Below are positions 24,184-35,521 of a stretch of 64,000 bases of DNA, one piece after another; positions within the stretch are counted from its first letter, which is position 1; each line of letters starts with the position of its first letter. The stretch comes from Camelimonas lactis. GTDB taxonomy: Bacteria; Pseudomonadota; Alphaproteobacteria; Rhizobiales; Beijerinckiaceae. The stretch is taken from contig NZ_SLWL01000006.1 in the NCBI RefSeq assembly GCF_004342915.1, positions 124,001 to 188,000 of the forward strand, read 5' to 3'. Below the pieces are notes generated by a model that was not told the DNA's origin, did not search any database, and saw only the letters and a list, made by a program, of their open reading frames with translations. Position numbers and translations under genes: made by a program.

Positions 24184-24322
24184 GCCGCGCTGAACACCAG
24201 GCGTCGCGATTACCGGAGGGAGGCTCCGGCCGCGACGCGACAGCATTGAAGGAAGCCGGAACGCGCAGCCAGCAAGGCGGGACCAACCGGAGCGCGCCGG
24301 CGATCAGAGGGAACGGAACGTC

Positions 24323-25213
24323 ATGGATTGGGACAAGATCAGGATATTTTATACGGTCGCCGAGGCCGGCAGCTTCACGCGGGCGGGCGATGATCTGGGT
24401 CTCAGCCAGTCGGCGGTGAGCCGGCAGGTCAGCGCGCTGGAGCGCGAACTCAAGGCGCCGCTGTTTCACCGCCACGCCCGCGGCCTCATCCTGACCGAGC
24501 AGGGCGAACTGCTGTTCCGCACCGCCCGCGAAATGACCATGCGGCTGGACGCCACCCGGGCCCGCCTCACCGACTCGCGCGAGCGGCCGTCCGGCGAGTT
24601 GCGCGTCACCACCACCCTGGGCCTTGGCGCCGCATGGCTGACGCCACGCCTCGGCGAATTCCTTGACCTGTACCCGGATGTGAAGATCGACCTCATCCTG
24701 ACCGACGAGGAGCTGGACCTGTCGATGCGCGAGGCGGATATCGCCCTGCGCCTGCGCCAGCCGGTTCAGGCCGATCTGATCCAGCGCCGGCTGTTCGCCG
24801 TGCATTTCCACGTCTACGCCTCGCAGGACTACGTGAAGCGCCACGGGCTTCCCGAAACCCTGGAGGAGATCGACCGCCACCGCATCATGAGCTACGGCGG
24901 CACCGTGCCGCCTTTCCTGGCCACGGCGCAATGGCTGGCCACGGCGGGCCGCGACCCCAAGGACCCCCGCCCCTACCAGATGATCGTCAACAATATCTCG
25001 GCCCTCAAACGCGCCGTCGACGTGGGCATCGGCATCGCCGTGCTGCCGGACTATCTGGTCGAGCCGACATCGGGGCTCGTCCAGGTGCTGCCCGCCAACG
25101 AATTGCCGGCGCTCGATTCCTACCTGGTTTACCCGGAAGAAATGAAGGCTGTCGCCCGCGTCCAGGTGTTTCGCGACTTCCTCATCAGCAAGGCGCAACG
25201 CTGGGCCTACTGA
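24323..25213 (+). CDS. LysR-family transcriptional regulator
   Basis: This 296-residue protein has an N-terminal winged helix-turn-helix (FYTVAEAGSFTRAGDDLGLS, then QSAVSRQVSALERELKAPLF) and a C-terminal LysR substrate-binding domain from about residue 90 (ELRVTTTLGLGAAWLTPRLG). GIGIAVLPDYLVEP is the usual late motif. LysR proteins bind DNA as tetramers and respond to a small co-inducer; none can be inferred here. The sequence GGAACGTC precedes the ATG. Its targets may include trxB or the RNA gene that follows. Confidence 0.95.
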   Translation: MDWDKIRIFYTVAEAGSFTRAGDDLGLSQSAVSRQVSALERELKAPLFHRHARGLILTEQGELLFRTAREMTMRLDATRARLTDSRERPSGELRVTTTLGLGAAWLTPRLGEFLDLYPDVKIDLILTDEELDLSMREADIALRLRQPVQADLIQRRLFAVHFHVYASQDYVKRHGLPETLEEIDRHRIMSYGGTVPPFLATAQWLATAGRDPKDPRPYQMIVNNISALKRAVDVGIGIAVLPDYLVEPTSGLVQVLPANELPALDSYLVYPEEMKAVARVQVFRDFLISKAQRWAY

Positions 25214-25394
25214 CGCGGGACCATGGCCACGGGCGTCAACGGGACCTGACGGCCCGTGCGGGCGTTTCGCCGGGCCATGGCAGTCTGTAGCGCCGGCAAA
25301 AACGGGCGCGCGCGCTTGCAGCCAGATGCGGCGCCCGGACCGGGCGCTTCCCGTGCATTTTCGGTGAAACCAGTTCACGGAAAAGGCGCGCCTC

Positions 25395-25427
25395 CGCCTG
25401 ATATGCTGATATGGCGATTTTTTTTTT
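25395..25427 (+). terminator. Rho-independent terminator after lysR
   Basis: CGCC-TG-ATAT and ATAT-GGCG form a bulged stem around GCTG, followed by ten consecutive T (25418-25427). It closes the lysR transcript about 180 bases after the stop and separates it from the RNA candidate downstream. Confidence 0.75.
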
Positions 25428-25456
25428 GAAAAGTGACCGCCTGTTTTCCGCATATG
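25426..25456 (+). promoter_or_regulatory. Putative sigma-70 promoter of the RNA candidate
   Basis: TTGAAA (25426-25431) and CATATG (25451-25456) are spaced 19 bases apart, and the expected start near 25460 coincides with the first base of the outer RNA stem. Confidence 0.45.
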
Positions 25457-25459
25457 CCC

Positions 25460-25704
25460 TGACTGCGGGTGTGCGGCGTCATCACCTCGCAATTCCGTGA
25501 CTACATGTCGCGCGCGCATGGCAGTCATGACGCCCCGCAGCTTGTCAATTTCCGTCCCGCAGTCAAAATGACTCACGGTTGAAAGCAGTGCTCCGCACCG
25601 CCTCCCGGCGTCGAGCCCAGTTTTCACCGTTCCCCTCTGGAAGTGTTCCGTTGTTCACGGAACGACTCTGGGTCGGGTCCCTTAAATGGAACCCGACCTT
25701 TTTT
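25460..25704 (+). ncRNA. Candidate structured non-coding RNA of unknown class
   Basis: No protein-like frame exists here, yet the region has nested complementarity. TGACTGCGGG (25460-25469) pairs with CCCGCAGTCA (25556-25565). Inside it, TGCGGCGTCAT (25472-25482) pairs with ATGACGCCCCGCA (25527-25539) with a two-base bulge. Downstream are a GTTCCGT/ACGGAAC hairpin (about 25645-25663) and a terminator ending in six T. A plausible promoter lies immediately upstream. The long bulged rod at the 5' end resembles 6S-type RNAs in outline, but the bubble is asymmetric and I cannot assign a family. It sits between lysR and the convergent fadD. Confidence 0.5.
25671..25704 (+). terminator. Terminator of the RNA candidate
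   Basis: GGTCGGGT (25671-25678) pairs with ACCCGACC (25691-25698) and is followed by TTTTTT. No coding gene ends here on the plus strand, which implies a separate transcript. Confidence 0.85.
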
Positions 25705-25807
25705 CTGTCTTGCGCGCGCTTCACTACCGCGTGATCAGGTCAGTTGCGTCGCCGTTTGCTGTCGCGAACAGTATTGGACAGCCTGGATGGGCGCTCGCGC
25801 CGCCGGC

Positions 25808-27502
25808 TCAGCCACCGTCACGCAGGGCGCGCCGCAACACCTTGCCCACATTGGTCTTGGGCAGTTCCGCCCGGAAGATGACCTGCTTCGGCGCCTTGTA
25901 AGCGGCGAGACGCTCTTTGGCGAAAGCCCGCACATCTTCCTCGGTCAGGCTCTCTTCCCGCTTCACCACGTAGGCGACGACGCGCTCGCCGCTATTGTCA
26001 TCCGGGGCGCCGACGACAGCCGCTTCAAGCACGCCAGGATGGCCGGCCAGCACCTCCTCGACCTCGTTCGGGTACACATTGAAGCCGGACACCAGAATCA
26101 TGTCCTTGGCCCGGTCAACGATGCGGAACTGCCCGTCCGGCTGCATCACCGCCACGTCGCCGGTGCGGAAATAGCCGTCCGGCGTCATCACCCTGGCCGT
26201 CTCGTCCGGCCGGTTCCAGTAGCCTGGCATCACCTGCGGGCCCTTCACGCACAACTCCCCCGGCTCGCCGGTGGGCAGGTCGTTATTGGCCGCATCGCGG
26301 ATCACCACCCAGGTTGACGGCATCGGATAGCCGATGGTGCCCGAGAACTCCTCCAGGGTCGGCGGATTGGTGGTCACCACGGGCGAAGTCTCGGACAGGC
26401 CATAGCCCTCCAGGATTGGCTTGCCGGTGATCTCCTTCCACAGCTTCGCCACCGGCGCCTGGGTCGCCATGCCGCCGGCGACGGAAAAGGCCAGATGCGA
26501 GAAGTCGACGCTGCGGATCTGCGGGTGATGCGCCAGGGCGTTGTAGAGGGTGTTCACGCCCGACATGCGGGTGAAGCGGGCGCCTTTGAGCGTCTTGACG
26601 AAGCCGTCGATGTCACGCGGGTTGGCGATCAGCAGCGAGCAGCCGCCCGATTTCAGCATGAACAGGCAGCAGGCCGTCAGGGCGAAGATGTGATAGAGCG
26701 GCAGCGCCGTCACCATCACCGGATCCGCCTCGCCCTCGCCCCCGGCGTTGAACCAGAGGTAGGCCTGCAACACGTTGCTGGCGACATTGGCGTGGGTCAG
26801 CATGGCGCCCTTGGAGACGCCGGTGGTGCCGCCGGTATATTGCAGGAAGGCAAGGTCGTCGCCGCTCACCGTCACCGACGCAGGGGATTTACCCCTGCCC
26901 TGCGACAGGGCCTCGGTGAAACGGATGGCGCCGGGAATGTCCCAGGCCGGAACCGCCTTTTTGACGTAGCGCGAGACGGCGGTGACGATGAAACCCTTGA
27001 ACCCCATCAGGTCGCCAGGCGCCGCCACCAGCACCCGGTCCAGGTTCAGCCGCGGCAGGGCGTGCTGCACCGTGACGGCGAAATTTTCCAGCGCCACCAG
27101 AACCCGGGCGCCGGAATCGTTGAGCTGGTGCTCCAGTTCACGCGGCGTGTACAGCGGGTTGACGTTGACCACGGTGCAACCGGCGATCAGGGCGCCGAAC
27201 ATGGCGACCGGGAAAGCCAGCACGTTCGGCATCATGATGGCGACGCGGTCGCCCTTCTTCATGCCGGCGCCCTGCAGCCAGCTGGCGAACGCCTCCGCTT
27301 CACGCTTCAGATCAGCGTAGGTCAGGCGGGCGCCGAAGCTTTCATAGGCGGGGCGGCTGGCATAGGCGGCGACGCTGCTGCGAAACAGGTCGACAAGCGT
27401 TCCGACCTGCGCCGGATCGATATCCGCCGGCACGCCTGGCGGGTAGTGCTGTAACCAGGGACGGTCCTGCATAGCCGCGACCGGCGCCGAAACCTCGTTC
27501 AT
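25808..27502 (-). CDS. fadD: Long-chain fatty-acid--CoA ligase (FadD type)
   Basis: This AMP-forming acyl-CoA synthetase of about 564 residues activates fatty acids for beta-oxidation or lipid synthesis. The P-loop-like motif is LQYTGGTTGVSKGAMLTHAN; later motifs are LEGYGLSETSPVV, DGYFRTGDVAVM and VDRAKDMILVSGFNVYPNEV, and the C-terminal Lys-containing segment is LPKTNVGKVLRRALRD. The architecture matches FadD throughout. GGAGG lies five bases before the ATG at 27502; the ATG at 27505 is too close to it. It is convergent with the RNA gene and downstream of the aminotransferase on the same strand. Confidence 0.93.
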   Translation of the reverse strand: MNEVSAPVAAMQDRPWLQHYPPGVPADIDPAQVGTLVDLFRSSVAAYASRPAYESFGARLTYADLKREAEAFASWLQGAGMKKGDRVAIMMPNVLAFPVAMFGALIAGCTVVNVNPLYTPRELEHQLNDSGARVLVALENFAVTVQHALPRLNLDRVLVAAPGDLMGFKGFIVTAVSRYVKKAVPAWDIPGAIRFTEALSQGRGKSPASVTVSGDDLAFLQYTGGTTGVSKGAMLTHANVASNVLQAYLWFNAGGEGEADPVMVTALPLYHIFALTACCLFMLKSGGCSLLIANPRDIDGFVKTLKGARFTRMSGVNTLYNALAHHPQIRSVDFSHLAFSVAGGMATQAPVAKLWKEITGKPILEGYGLSETSPVVTTNPPTLEEFSGTIGYPMPSTWVVIRDAANNDLPTGEPGELCVKGPQVMPGYWNRPDETARVMTPDGYFRTGDVAVMQPDGQFRIVDRAKDMILVSGFNVYPNEVEEVLAGHPGVLEAAVVGAPDDNSGERVVAYVVKREESLTEEDVRAFAKERLAAYKAPKQVIFRAELPKTNVGKVLRRALRDGG

Positions 27503-27636
27503 CATGCCCTCCGCTATCACGCGTCCGCACGGCAAGAGCCGGCGTTGTCCGCGCCGCGCCATAAGTACCTGCGCAGACTAGCTGTTACGGACCCCGCGGT
27601 CGACACGACGAAAGGACGAACCCCCTGCGGATCAAA

Positions 27637-27661
27637 CAAAAGGGCCGCCCGAAGGCGACCC
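27637..27661 (-). terminator. Terminator of the aminotransferase gene
   Basis: On the minus strand GGGTCGCC, a TTCG loop and GGCGGCCC form an eight-pair stem with one wobble, followed by TTTTG. It lies about 90 bases after the stop. Confidence 0.8.
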
Positions 27662-27751
27662 TGACAGAAGCGGCCGGAACCGGCGCCGGACAGGCCGGCC
27701 CCCGTGGGAGCCGGAATCCGCGGCGCCGGCGCCGTTTTACGCGGCGGCGTC

Positions 27752-29471
<1,720 letters not shown>

Positions 29472-29723
29472 ATGCAAGCCAATGACCCGATTCGTATTGA
29501 GGAATTCACCCGCAACGCCAATTCCGGCGCCTTTACCACGGGTAGCGTGAGCCGCGTCGAAGCCGGGCGGCAGTTCCGCTTCTCCCTGGCGCTGGTGCTG
29601 ACGCTGGTGGTGGGCACCATCGCGGCGGCGGCCACCATGCCGCTGGGCTCCGCCCGGGTCGAGGGGCCGCAGATCGCCCACAATGACGACGCCGGCGACC
29701 TGACCTACACGGTGGTGCGATAG
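29472..29723 (+). CDS. Small single-pass membrane protein, 83 residues
   Basis: The frame begins MQANDPIRIEEFTRNANSG and has one strongly hydrophobic segment, FRFSLALVLTLVVGTIAAAA, followed by a short hydrophilic C-terminus ending LTYTVVR. GGAG lies about nine bases upstream of the ATG. It is likely an inner-membrane protein with a small cytoplasmic head and a periplasmic tail, or an exported peptide. No family is recognised. It converges with the methyltransferase gene. Confidence 0.6.
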   Translation: MQANDPIRIEEFTRNANSGAFTTGSVSRVEAGRQFRFSLALVLTLVVGTIAAAATMPLGSARVEGPQIAHNDDAGDLTYTVVR

Positions 29724-29747
29724 AAGGCTCCCTGGCGGCGCAACCGC

Positions 29748-30461
29748 TCACACCCTGACGTCACGGCGCCGGACGGCGAAAACGCTGGCGCCGGTGACCT
29801 TGCGCCAGTGGTGCGGCCGGATGGCCGCCTCGCGCAATTGCGCCTCCGTTGCGTAGCGGGTCAGATCATAATCCGCTGGCATGTCGAACAGCATGCCGAG
29901 GGTCTGCCCGATAAAGGCCCGGCCGAAATTGCGGTAGTGCCGGAAAGCGCCAAAACGCCCGGCCTTTTCAGCGTCGGTTCCCAATGCGATATTGTCCCGG
30001 AACTCCTCCCCTTCCACAGGGACGGAGAACATCAGCACGCCTTCATCCGTCAGCGCGCGGGCGAGACGCAGCAGCACGGCCGAATAGTTGCACTCAATGT
30101 GCTCGAGCACGTGGTTCATGACGATGACGTCGTACGTCGCTTCCGGCAGGGAAAACACGTCGCGGCACAGGTCGAAAGGTTCGACGCCAAGGCCGGGATA
30201 GTTCTCCGGCGCGATGTCCACCGCGCGGTAGTTGCCCTGCGACAGATCCCGCAAAAATCGCGACAGTCCCCGCTCCGGCGCAAAGTGCAGCACATGGGCG
30301 CCTGGCCGCGGCGCCAGATCGCCTTGCAGACGCAGGGCGCAGACCCGCGTGCGCTCCAGCGAGCCGCAGCCGGCGCAGCGCACCTTCGGGCGCCCCGGCA
30401 TGTCCACGAAGCTTTCACCACCACAGATATTGCAGCGCAGCCGGGTTGCATCCACCGTCAT
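29748..30461 (-). CDS. SAM-dependent methyltransferase with N-terminal zinc-ribbon
   Basis: In this 237-residue class I methyltransferase, a Cys4 zinc-ribbon-like start (CNICGG and CAGCGSLERTR) precedes the Rossmann domain. VLHFAPERGLSRFL is motif I, YRAVDIAPENYPG is motif II, YDVIVMNHVLEHIECNYSAV is the Methyltransf_11-type motif with His-Glu, and VLMFSVPVEGEEF follows. The ATG at 30461 has GGAG seven bases upstream; a GTG two codons earlier is possible. The cysteine start suggests substrate or nucleic-acid recognition, but the substrate is unknown. Confidence 0.87.
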   Translation of the reverse strand: MTVDATRLRCNICGGESFVDMPGRPKVRCAGCGSLERTRVCALRLQGDLAPRPGAHVLHFAPERGLSRFLRDLSQGNYRAVDIAPENYPGLGVEPFDLCRDVFSLPEATYDVIVMNHVLEHIECNYSAVLLRLARALTDEGVLMFSVPVEGEEFRDNIALGTDAEKAGRFGAFRHYRNFGRAFIGQTLGMLFDMPADYDLTRYATEAQLREAAIRPHHWRKVTGASVFAVRRRDVRV

Positions 30462-30679
30462 TTCCACACTCCATGGCGCCGGCCGTCGCCAGGCCGCCAG
30501 GCTGGCGGGCGCCTGCCTGGAAAGATAATCATGGTTCGCAGGTAACGGAGAGCGGCGGCGGCTGGCAAGTTCGACTCACAAGTTCGACTGGCAGGCGCGG
30601 CTGGCCAGGCAGGAGGAAACAGGCCCGTGAAGCCCAGATCAATAACGCATTTCATGGACCAGCAACCGGCGCGCGCATC

Positions 30680-31297
30680 ATGACAGCGCCCGCGATCCCG
30701 ACCGACATCGCGCCGGCCCGGCTGGCGCGCGAAGCACTGGTGGCGTTCGCCAGCCCCGCCCTGCAACCGGGTGAGCGGCCAGCCGCCATCGCGCGCGCCG
30801 TGCGCGCCGCCACCGGCGACAGCATTGATCTGGCCGCCGCCTACGGGGCGCTGCATGGCCTGGCCGGCGTCCTCGACGGCCTGCGCACGGCCGATGACTT
30901 GCAAGCGGCGATCGGCCATCGGGCTGAAGACGCGCGGGAAACCGGGGCGCGATTGCTGCAGCTGCACGGCGGCGCCAGCGCCCCCTGGCCGGTGCTGCGC
31001 GTCGACATGGACGCCGCCGGCGCCGGCATGCGAGGGGTTCCGCGCCTGTTGCTGCGGCCGCAAAAGGCGTTCGGAACCATCCGCATCGACGCGCTCACCA
31101 CGCTCTGCAACGTGCCGCCCGACGTCTGGGAGCACACGGTGGGCGAGGACGCGGTGATGGAGCTGGAATTCGCCGCCTGGCGCGCAAGGGCGACCGCGAA
31201 CGGCCAGGACATCGCCATCGACAAGGAGGCGTTGACCCGGCGCATCGCCTGGCTGTGCCGCATCAGCCAGCAAACCGTGCGGCTGCTGGGCGGCTGA
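30680..31297 (+). CDS. Hypothetical protein, 205 residues
   Basis: This cytoplasmic, largely helical protein has an Ala-rich N-terminal half and a better-conserved-looking C-terminal half, with FGTIRIDALTTLCNVPPDVW, then EHTVGEDAVMELEFAAWRAR and ALTRRIAWLCRISQQTVRLL. It has no signal, membrane segment or metal motif. The ATG at 30680 is chosen by composition; an upstream frame start at 30446 reads through low-quality sequence. I recognise no family. It lies between the divergent methyltransferase and uvrB. Confidence 0.55.
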   Translation: MTAPAIPTDIAPARLAREALVAFASPALQPGERPAAIARAVRAATGDSIDLAAAYGALHGLAGVLDGLRTADDLQAAIGHRAEDARETGARLLQLHGGASAPWPVLRVDMDAAGAGMRGVPRLLLRPQKAFGTIRIDALTTLCNVPPDVWEHTVGEDAVMELEFAAWRARATANGQDIAIDKEALTRRIAWLCRISQQTVRLLGG

Positions 31298-31500
31298 CCG
31301 GCGCGTCAGCGGTCCGTGACAATATCGGCGTCGCCCGGCCCGTCCGGCGCGCAGGCGCGCGTCGCGTTCCAGCGGCGGCGCCATTTTCCCTGCGGAAGGT
31401 GGCGCGGGGGAAGAATTACGGGCGGGACCACGTCCGCATCTGACGAAAATATCGCGGCGATGATTGGCGTTGGCGGGCTGTTGGTCCCATATTGTCAGGC

Positions 31501-34317
31501 ATGCCGAAGAAGCCTCAAAACCCGGACCCCACCGACGCTACGGCTGACCGTGCGACCACGCCGCGCAAGCGGGCTGGAAAGGTGGCAACGCCGCGCTCAC
31601 GCGCCGCCCGCCCCGAGCTGGTTCCGCTCGACGTCCATCTGGCGGAGTTGCTCAACCCGGCGCTGAACAAGGGCAGGGCCGGGCCGGGAACCGCCGCCAG
31701 CGACCGCGCTGACCTGAAGGCCAGGAATCGCGCGAAGGCGGCGCCGCAGGAGACAGCGCCCCCTGAGGGGTTCGGCGAGGCGCCGCAGGCGGGCTATGAC
31801 GCCCTGTCCGGCGCGACGCCGCTGCCGGACGGCGCGCCTGAATCTGGCAAGCGCGCCCGCAAATGGGGCGAGGCTGACGGCGCGCTGAGCCGCGACGACA
31901 TCCTGAAGGCGGCGCCCAGGCGCGTGCGCGAGGGCAATGTCGCCGCCATGCCGGACGATGACGACCCCTCGGCCACGCCCGGCGCCCAGGCGACGCGCAC
32001 GGCGCTGGAGGAGTTGCTGGCAAGCGGCGACCCGCGCCTCGACGCCAGGCCGTGGACGCCGCACCGCCCGCCGCGCCCGGAAAAATCCGAAGGCGGCGTA
32101 TCATTCCAGCTCGCTTCGGATTTCGAGCCGGCCGGCGACCAGCCCCAGGCCATCGCCGCCCTCACCGCCGGCGTCGAAGCGCGGGAGCGTGACCAGGTGC
32201 TGCTCGGCGTCACCGGCTCCGGCAAGACCTTCACCATGGCGCAGGTGATCCAGAAGACCCAGCGCCCGGCGCTGATCCTGGCGCACAACAAGACGCTGGC
32301 GGCGCAGCTTTACGGCGAGTTCAGGTCATTCTTTCCAGATAACGCGGTTGAATACTTCGTATCGTATTACGATTACTATCAACCAGAAGCCTATGTGCCG
32401 CGCTCGGACACCTACATCGAGAAAGAAAGCTCGGTCAACGAGCAGATCGACCGGATGCGCCACTCCGCCACCCGCGCGCTGCTGGAGCGCGACGACGTCA
32501 TCATCGTCGCCTCGGTGTCGTGCATCTACGGTATCGGCTCGGTCGAAACCTACACCGCCATGACCTTCTCGCTGAAGGTGGGCGAGCGCATCGAGCAGCG
32601 GCAGTTGCTGGCCGATCTGGTGGCCCTGCAATACAAGCGCATCCAGGCGGATTTCGCCCGCGGCACGTTCCGGGTGCGCGGCGACGTGGTGGAGCTGTTT
32701 CCGGCCCACATGGAGGACCGCGCCTGGCGCATCAGCCTGTTCGGCGACGAGATCGACAGCATCGCCGAGTTCGATCCCCTCACCGGTCACAAGACGGCGG
32801 ACCTGTCCTTCGTCAAGGTCTACGCCAATTCGCACTACGTCACGCCCAAGCCGACGCTGGGGCAGGCGATCAAGAGCATCAAGGATGAACTGCGGCAGCG
32901 GCTCGACCAGCTCAACCGCAGCGGCCGCTATCTGGAGGCGCAGCGGCTGGAGCAGCGCACCACCTTCGACATGGAGATGCTGGAAGCGACCGGCTCCTGC
33001 GCCGGCATCGAAAACTATTCGCGCTACCTCACCGGCCGCCGCCCCGGCGAGCCGCCGCCAACCCTGTTCGAATATCTGCCCGACAACGCCCTGGTGTTCG
33101 TTGACGAAAGCCACGTCACCGTGCCGCAGATCGGCGCCATGTATCGCGGCGACTTCCGCCGCAAGGCGACGCTGGCCGAATACGGCTTCCGCCTGCCCTC
33201 CTGCCTCGATAACCGGCCGCTGCGCTTCGAGGAATGGGAGGCGATGCGGCCGCAGACCGTGCACGTCTCGGCCACCCCCGGCGCCTGGGAGATGGAGCAG
33301 ACCGGCGGCGTGTTCGTCGAGCAGGTGATCCGCCCCACGGGCCTGGTCGATCCCCCGGTGGATGTGCGCCCGGCGCGCGCCCAGGTGGACGACGTGCTTG
33401 GCGAAATCCGCGCCACGGCGGCCCAGGGCTACCGCTCGCTGCTGACCGTGCTGACCAAGCGCATGGCCGAGGACCTGACCGAATACCTGCACGAGAACGG
33501 CGTGCGGGTGCGTTACATGCACTCGGACATCGACACGCTGGAACGCATCGAGATCATTCGCGACCTGCGCCTTGGCGCCTTCGACGTGCTGGTGGGCATC
33601 AACCTGCTGCGCGAGGGTCTCGACATTCCCGAATGCGGCCTGGTGGCGATCCTCGACGCCGACAAGGAGGGCTTCCTGCGCTCGGAGACGTCTCTGATCC
33701 AGACCATCGGCCGCGCCGCCCGTAACGTTGACGGGCGGGTGATCCTCTACGCCGACCAGGTGACCGGATCGATGGAGCGGGCGCTGGACGAGACGCGCCG
33801 GCGCCGCGACAAGCAGATGGCCTGGAACGCGGCCAACGGCATCACGCCGCAGAGCGTGCGCAAGAACATCGCCGACATTCTGGACAGCGTCTACGAACGC
33901 GACCGCGTCACCATCGACGCCGGCCTCACCGGCGAAGCGGCGCCCGTCGGTCACAACATGCAGGCGGTGATCGCCGACCTCGAAAAGCGCATGCGCGCCG
34001 CCGCCGCCGATCTGGACTTCGAAACCGCCGCCCGACTGCGCGACGAAATCAAGCGGTTGCAGGCGACGGAGCTGGCCATCGCCGACGATCCGCTGGCGCG
34101 GCAGGCTGCGGTGGAGGAAAAAGCCGGCGGTTATGCGGGGGAGCGGCGCTATGGCCGCGCCGCCAACCAGCCGCCGACCCGGGCGCGCAAGCCGACCCTG
34201 GACGAAATGGGTCCGCACAATCGCGAATTGCCGCTGGGGGCCGACAGCTATGTGGCGCCGCTGCGTCCCGACCCGGGCGCGCGGCAGAAAAGCCCGCGCG
34301 GGCGCAAACGCCGGTAA
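31501..34317 (+). CDS. uvrB: Excinuclease ABC subunit B (UvrB), with long N-terminal extension
   Basis: This DNA damage-recognition helicase acts in nucleotide excision repair with UvrA and UvrC. The protein is about 938 residues, against a usual length near 670. The first ~195 residues are a basic, disordered extension; the canonical protein begins near [20 protein letters not shown]. Walker A is [12 protein letters not shown], the beta-hairpin is [20 protein letters not shown], the DEAD-like motif is VFVDESHV, motif VI is [20 protein letters not shown], and the C-terminal UVR motif ([20 protein letters not shown]) binds UvrC. A second Arg-rich tail follows. Extended N-termini are common in alphaproteobacterial UvrB. 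Confidence 0.97.
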   Translation: MPKKPQNPDPTDATADRATTPRKRAGKVATPRSRAARPELVPLDVHLAELLNPALNKGRAGPGTAASDRADLKARNRAKAAPQETAPPEGFGEAPQAGYDALSGATPLPDGAPESGKRARKWGEADGALSRDDILKAAPRRVREGNVAAMPDDDDPSATPGAQATRTALEELLASGDPRLDARPWTPHRPPRPEKSEGGVSFQLASDFEPAGDQPQAIAALTAGVEARERDQVLLGVTGSGKTFTMAQVIQKTQRPALILAHNKTLAAQLYGEFRSFFPDNAVEYFVSYYDYYQPEAYVPRSDTYIEKESSVNEQIDRMRHSATRALLERDDVIIVASVSCIYGIGSVETYTAMTFSLKVGERIEQRQLLADLVALQYKRIQADFARGTFRVRGDVVELFPAHMEDRAWRISLFGDEIDSIAEFDPLTGHKTADLSFVKVYANSHYVTPKPTLGQAIKSIKDELRQRLDQLNRSGRYLEAQRLEQRTTFDMEMLEATGSCAGIENYSRYLTGRRPGEPPPTLFEYLPDNALVFVDESHVTVPQIGAMYRGDFRRKATLAEYGFRLPSCLDNRPLRFEEWEAMRPQTVHVSATPGAWEMEQTGGVFVEQVIRPTGLVDPPVDVRPARAQVDDVLGEIRATAAQGYRSLLTVLTKRMAEDLTEYLHENGVRVRYMHSDIDTLERIEIIRDLRLGAFDVLVGINLLREGLDIPECGLVAILDADKEGFLRSETSLIQTIGRAARNVDGRVILYADQVTGSMERALDETRRRRDKQMAWNAANGITPQSVRKNIADILDSVYERDRVTIDAGLTGEAAPVGHNMQAVIADLEKRMRAAAADLDFETAARLRDEIKRLQATELAIADDPLARQAAVEEKAGGYAGERRYGRAANQPPTRARKPTLDEMGPHNRELPLGADSYVAPLRPDPGARQKSPRGRKRR

Positions 34318-34481
34318 CAGCCCGTGCGGGGAAACAGGGATCCGGGCCCGGCGAAGGCGCTTTTGCACCCCGCCGTTCGCCGGAGCGCGCTGCGGAGGTT
34401 TGCCTGGGGCGCGGCGCCGCGCATGGCATCACGGGGCCCGCAGCCTGGCTGTTCAGGCGAGCCGGGCGCCGGCGACAGAAA

Positions 34482-34507
34482 AAAGCGCCCGGACGAAGCC
34501 GGGCGCA
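34482..34507 (-). terminator. Minus-strand Rho-independent terminator
   Basis: Reading the minus strand, GCGCCCGG, a short loop and CCGGGCGC form an eight-pair stem followed by TTTTTT. It is the second of two terminators downstream of the Omp gene. Confidence 0.85.
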
Positions 34508-34519
34508 AGTCCTTGGAGT

Positions 34520-34567
34520 GAGAAAAAGAACAGGAGCGCTGCAAAGGCGCATGCACCCGCGCTCCTG
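34520..34567 (-). terminator. Minus-strand hairpin with T-rich tail
   Basis: CAGGAGCGC (34531-34539, plus-strand coordinates) and GCGCTCCTG (34559-34567) are exact complements. On the minus strand the second arm is followed by TTCTTTTTCTC. With the terminator at 34482 this forms a tandem pair about 200 bases beyond the Omp stop, possibly ending a small RNA. Confidence 0.6.
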
Positions 34568-34774
34568 GAAACGCGTCAAAACCAGGCGGCCGGGGCATCC
34601 CCCGCAACCTGTACAGTCCAGGACGCATATGACACGCCCGTGACGGAAGTGGCGCCACGTGTCCCGGGCGGGCGCCAGACCCGACAGGACGCGCGCCCCA
34701 TCGGGTTCTGGCCGCCATGCCCTACCGACCTGCCGGTAGCCCGGCAGGCCGGCCCCTCTCCGGGGAAAGGGCCG

Positions 34775-35521
34775 TCAGAAGCGGTAGTTCAGGCCAGCCC
34801 GGATGACGTGGAACTGCGTCTTCCTGGAGGCTCCGTCGTTGACGCCGCCAACGCCCGCCAGACGAAGCTTCTTCGAACCGAGGTCGACGTAGTCGTACTC
34901 GCCCTTCAGGCTGACATTGTCGGTCAGGGCGTATTCCAGACCGCCGCCGAGCGTCCAGCCAACGCGAACCTTCGAATCCTTGCCGGAATGGACGAAGTTG
35001 ACCGCGCCGCGCCCGGCCTTCGTGCTGACGTCGCCATAGGCCAGACCACCCGTGCCGAACACCATCAGGCGCTCGGTGGGGAGGAAGCCGATGCGCGGAC
35101 GCACCGTGCCGAACCAGTTCACGCGGGTCCGGGCGTCGTAGCGGCCCGCATTCACGCGCTGGCGGAGGTCCGCGTAATTGATGTCAGTCTCAAGGCCGAC
35201 AACCACCGAGCCGATCTGATAATTGTAACCGAGCTGACCGCCGCCCACGAAACCGCCCTTCCGGTCAGACCGGACCGACCGGCCCGGCCGGCCCGGCCTG
35301 GCGGCGTACACGCTGGACTTCACCTTCGATCCATTGGCTGAAAAGCCATAACCGCCGTTTACACCGGCGTAGAGGCCAGTCCACGAGAATACCGGCGCCA
35401 CGGTCATCACCGGCGCAACAGGCGCAATCTTCCGCGAGGGCAGATCAGCTGCGATGGCGGAGGATGCAGCAAGCGACGCAGCCGCAACCGCAACCGCAAC
35501 CGAGGTCAGAAACAACTTCAT
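34775..35521 (-). CDS. Outer-membrane beta-barrel protein, Omp25/Omp31-like
   Basis: In this 248-residue protein a signal peptide (MKLFLTSVAVAVAAASLAAS, cleaved after IAA) leads to the rhizobial-type mature start DLPSRKIAPVAPVMTVAPVF, then SWTGLYAGVNGGYGF. Alternating strands continue to GLNYRF, the C-terminal Phe recognised by the barrel-assembly machinery. An unusual basic loop ARPGRPGRSVRSDRKGG sits near residue 75. The Omp25/31 family are abundant eight-stranded barrels of Brucella and relatives. GGAG precedes the ATG at 35521 by eight bases. The upstream region is AT-rich, consistent with strong expression. Confidence 0.92.
   Translation of the reverse strand: MKLFLTSVAVAVAAASLAASSAIAADLPSRKIAPVAPVMTVAPVFSWTGLYAGVNGGYGFSANGSKVKSSVYAARPGRPGRSVRSDRKGGFVGGGQLGYNYQIGSVVVGLETDINYADLRQRVNAGRYDARTRVNWFGTVRPRIGFLPTERLMVFGTGGLAYGDVSTKAGRGAVNFVHSGKDSKVRVGWTLGGGLEYALTDNVSLKGEYDYVDLGSKKLRLAGVGGVNDGASRKTQFHVIRAGLNYRF

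Noticed and set aside
25460-25565. Assignment of the RNA candidate as 6S RNA
   Set aside because: The central bubble is strongly asymmetric (2 versus 16 bases) and no conserved 6S sequence could be confirmed by eye, so it is left unclassified.
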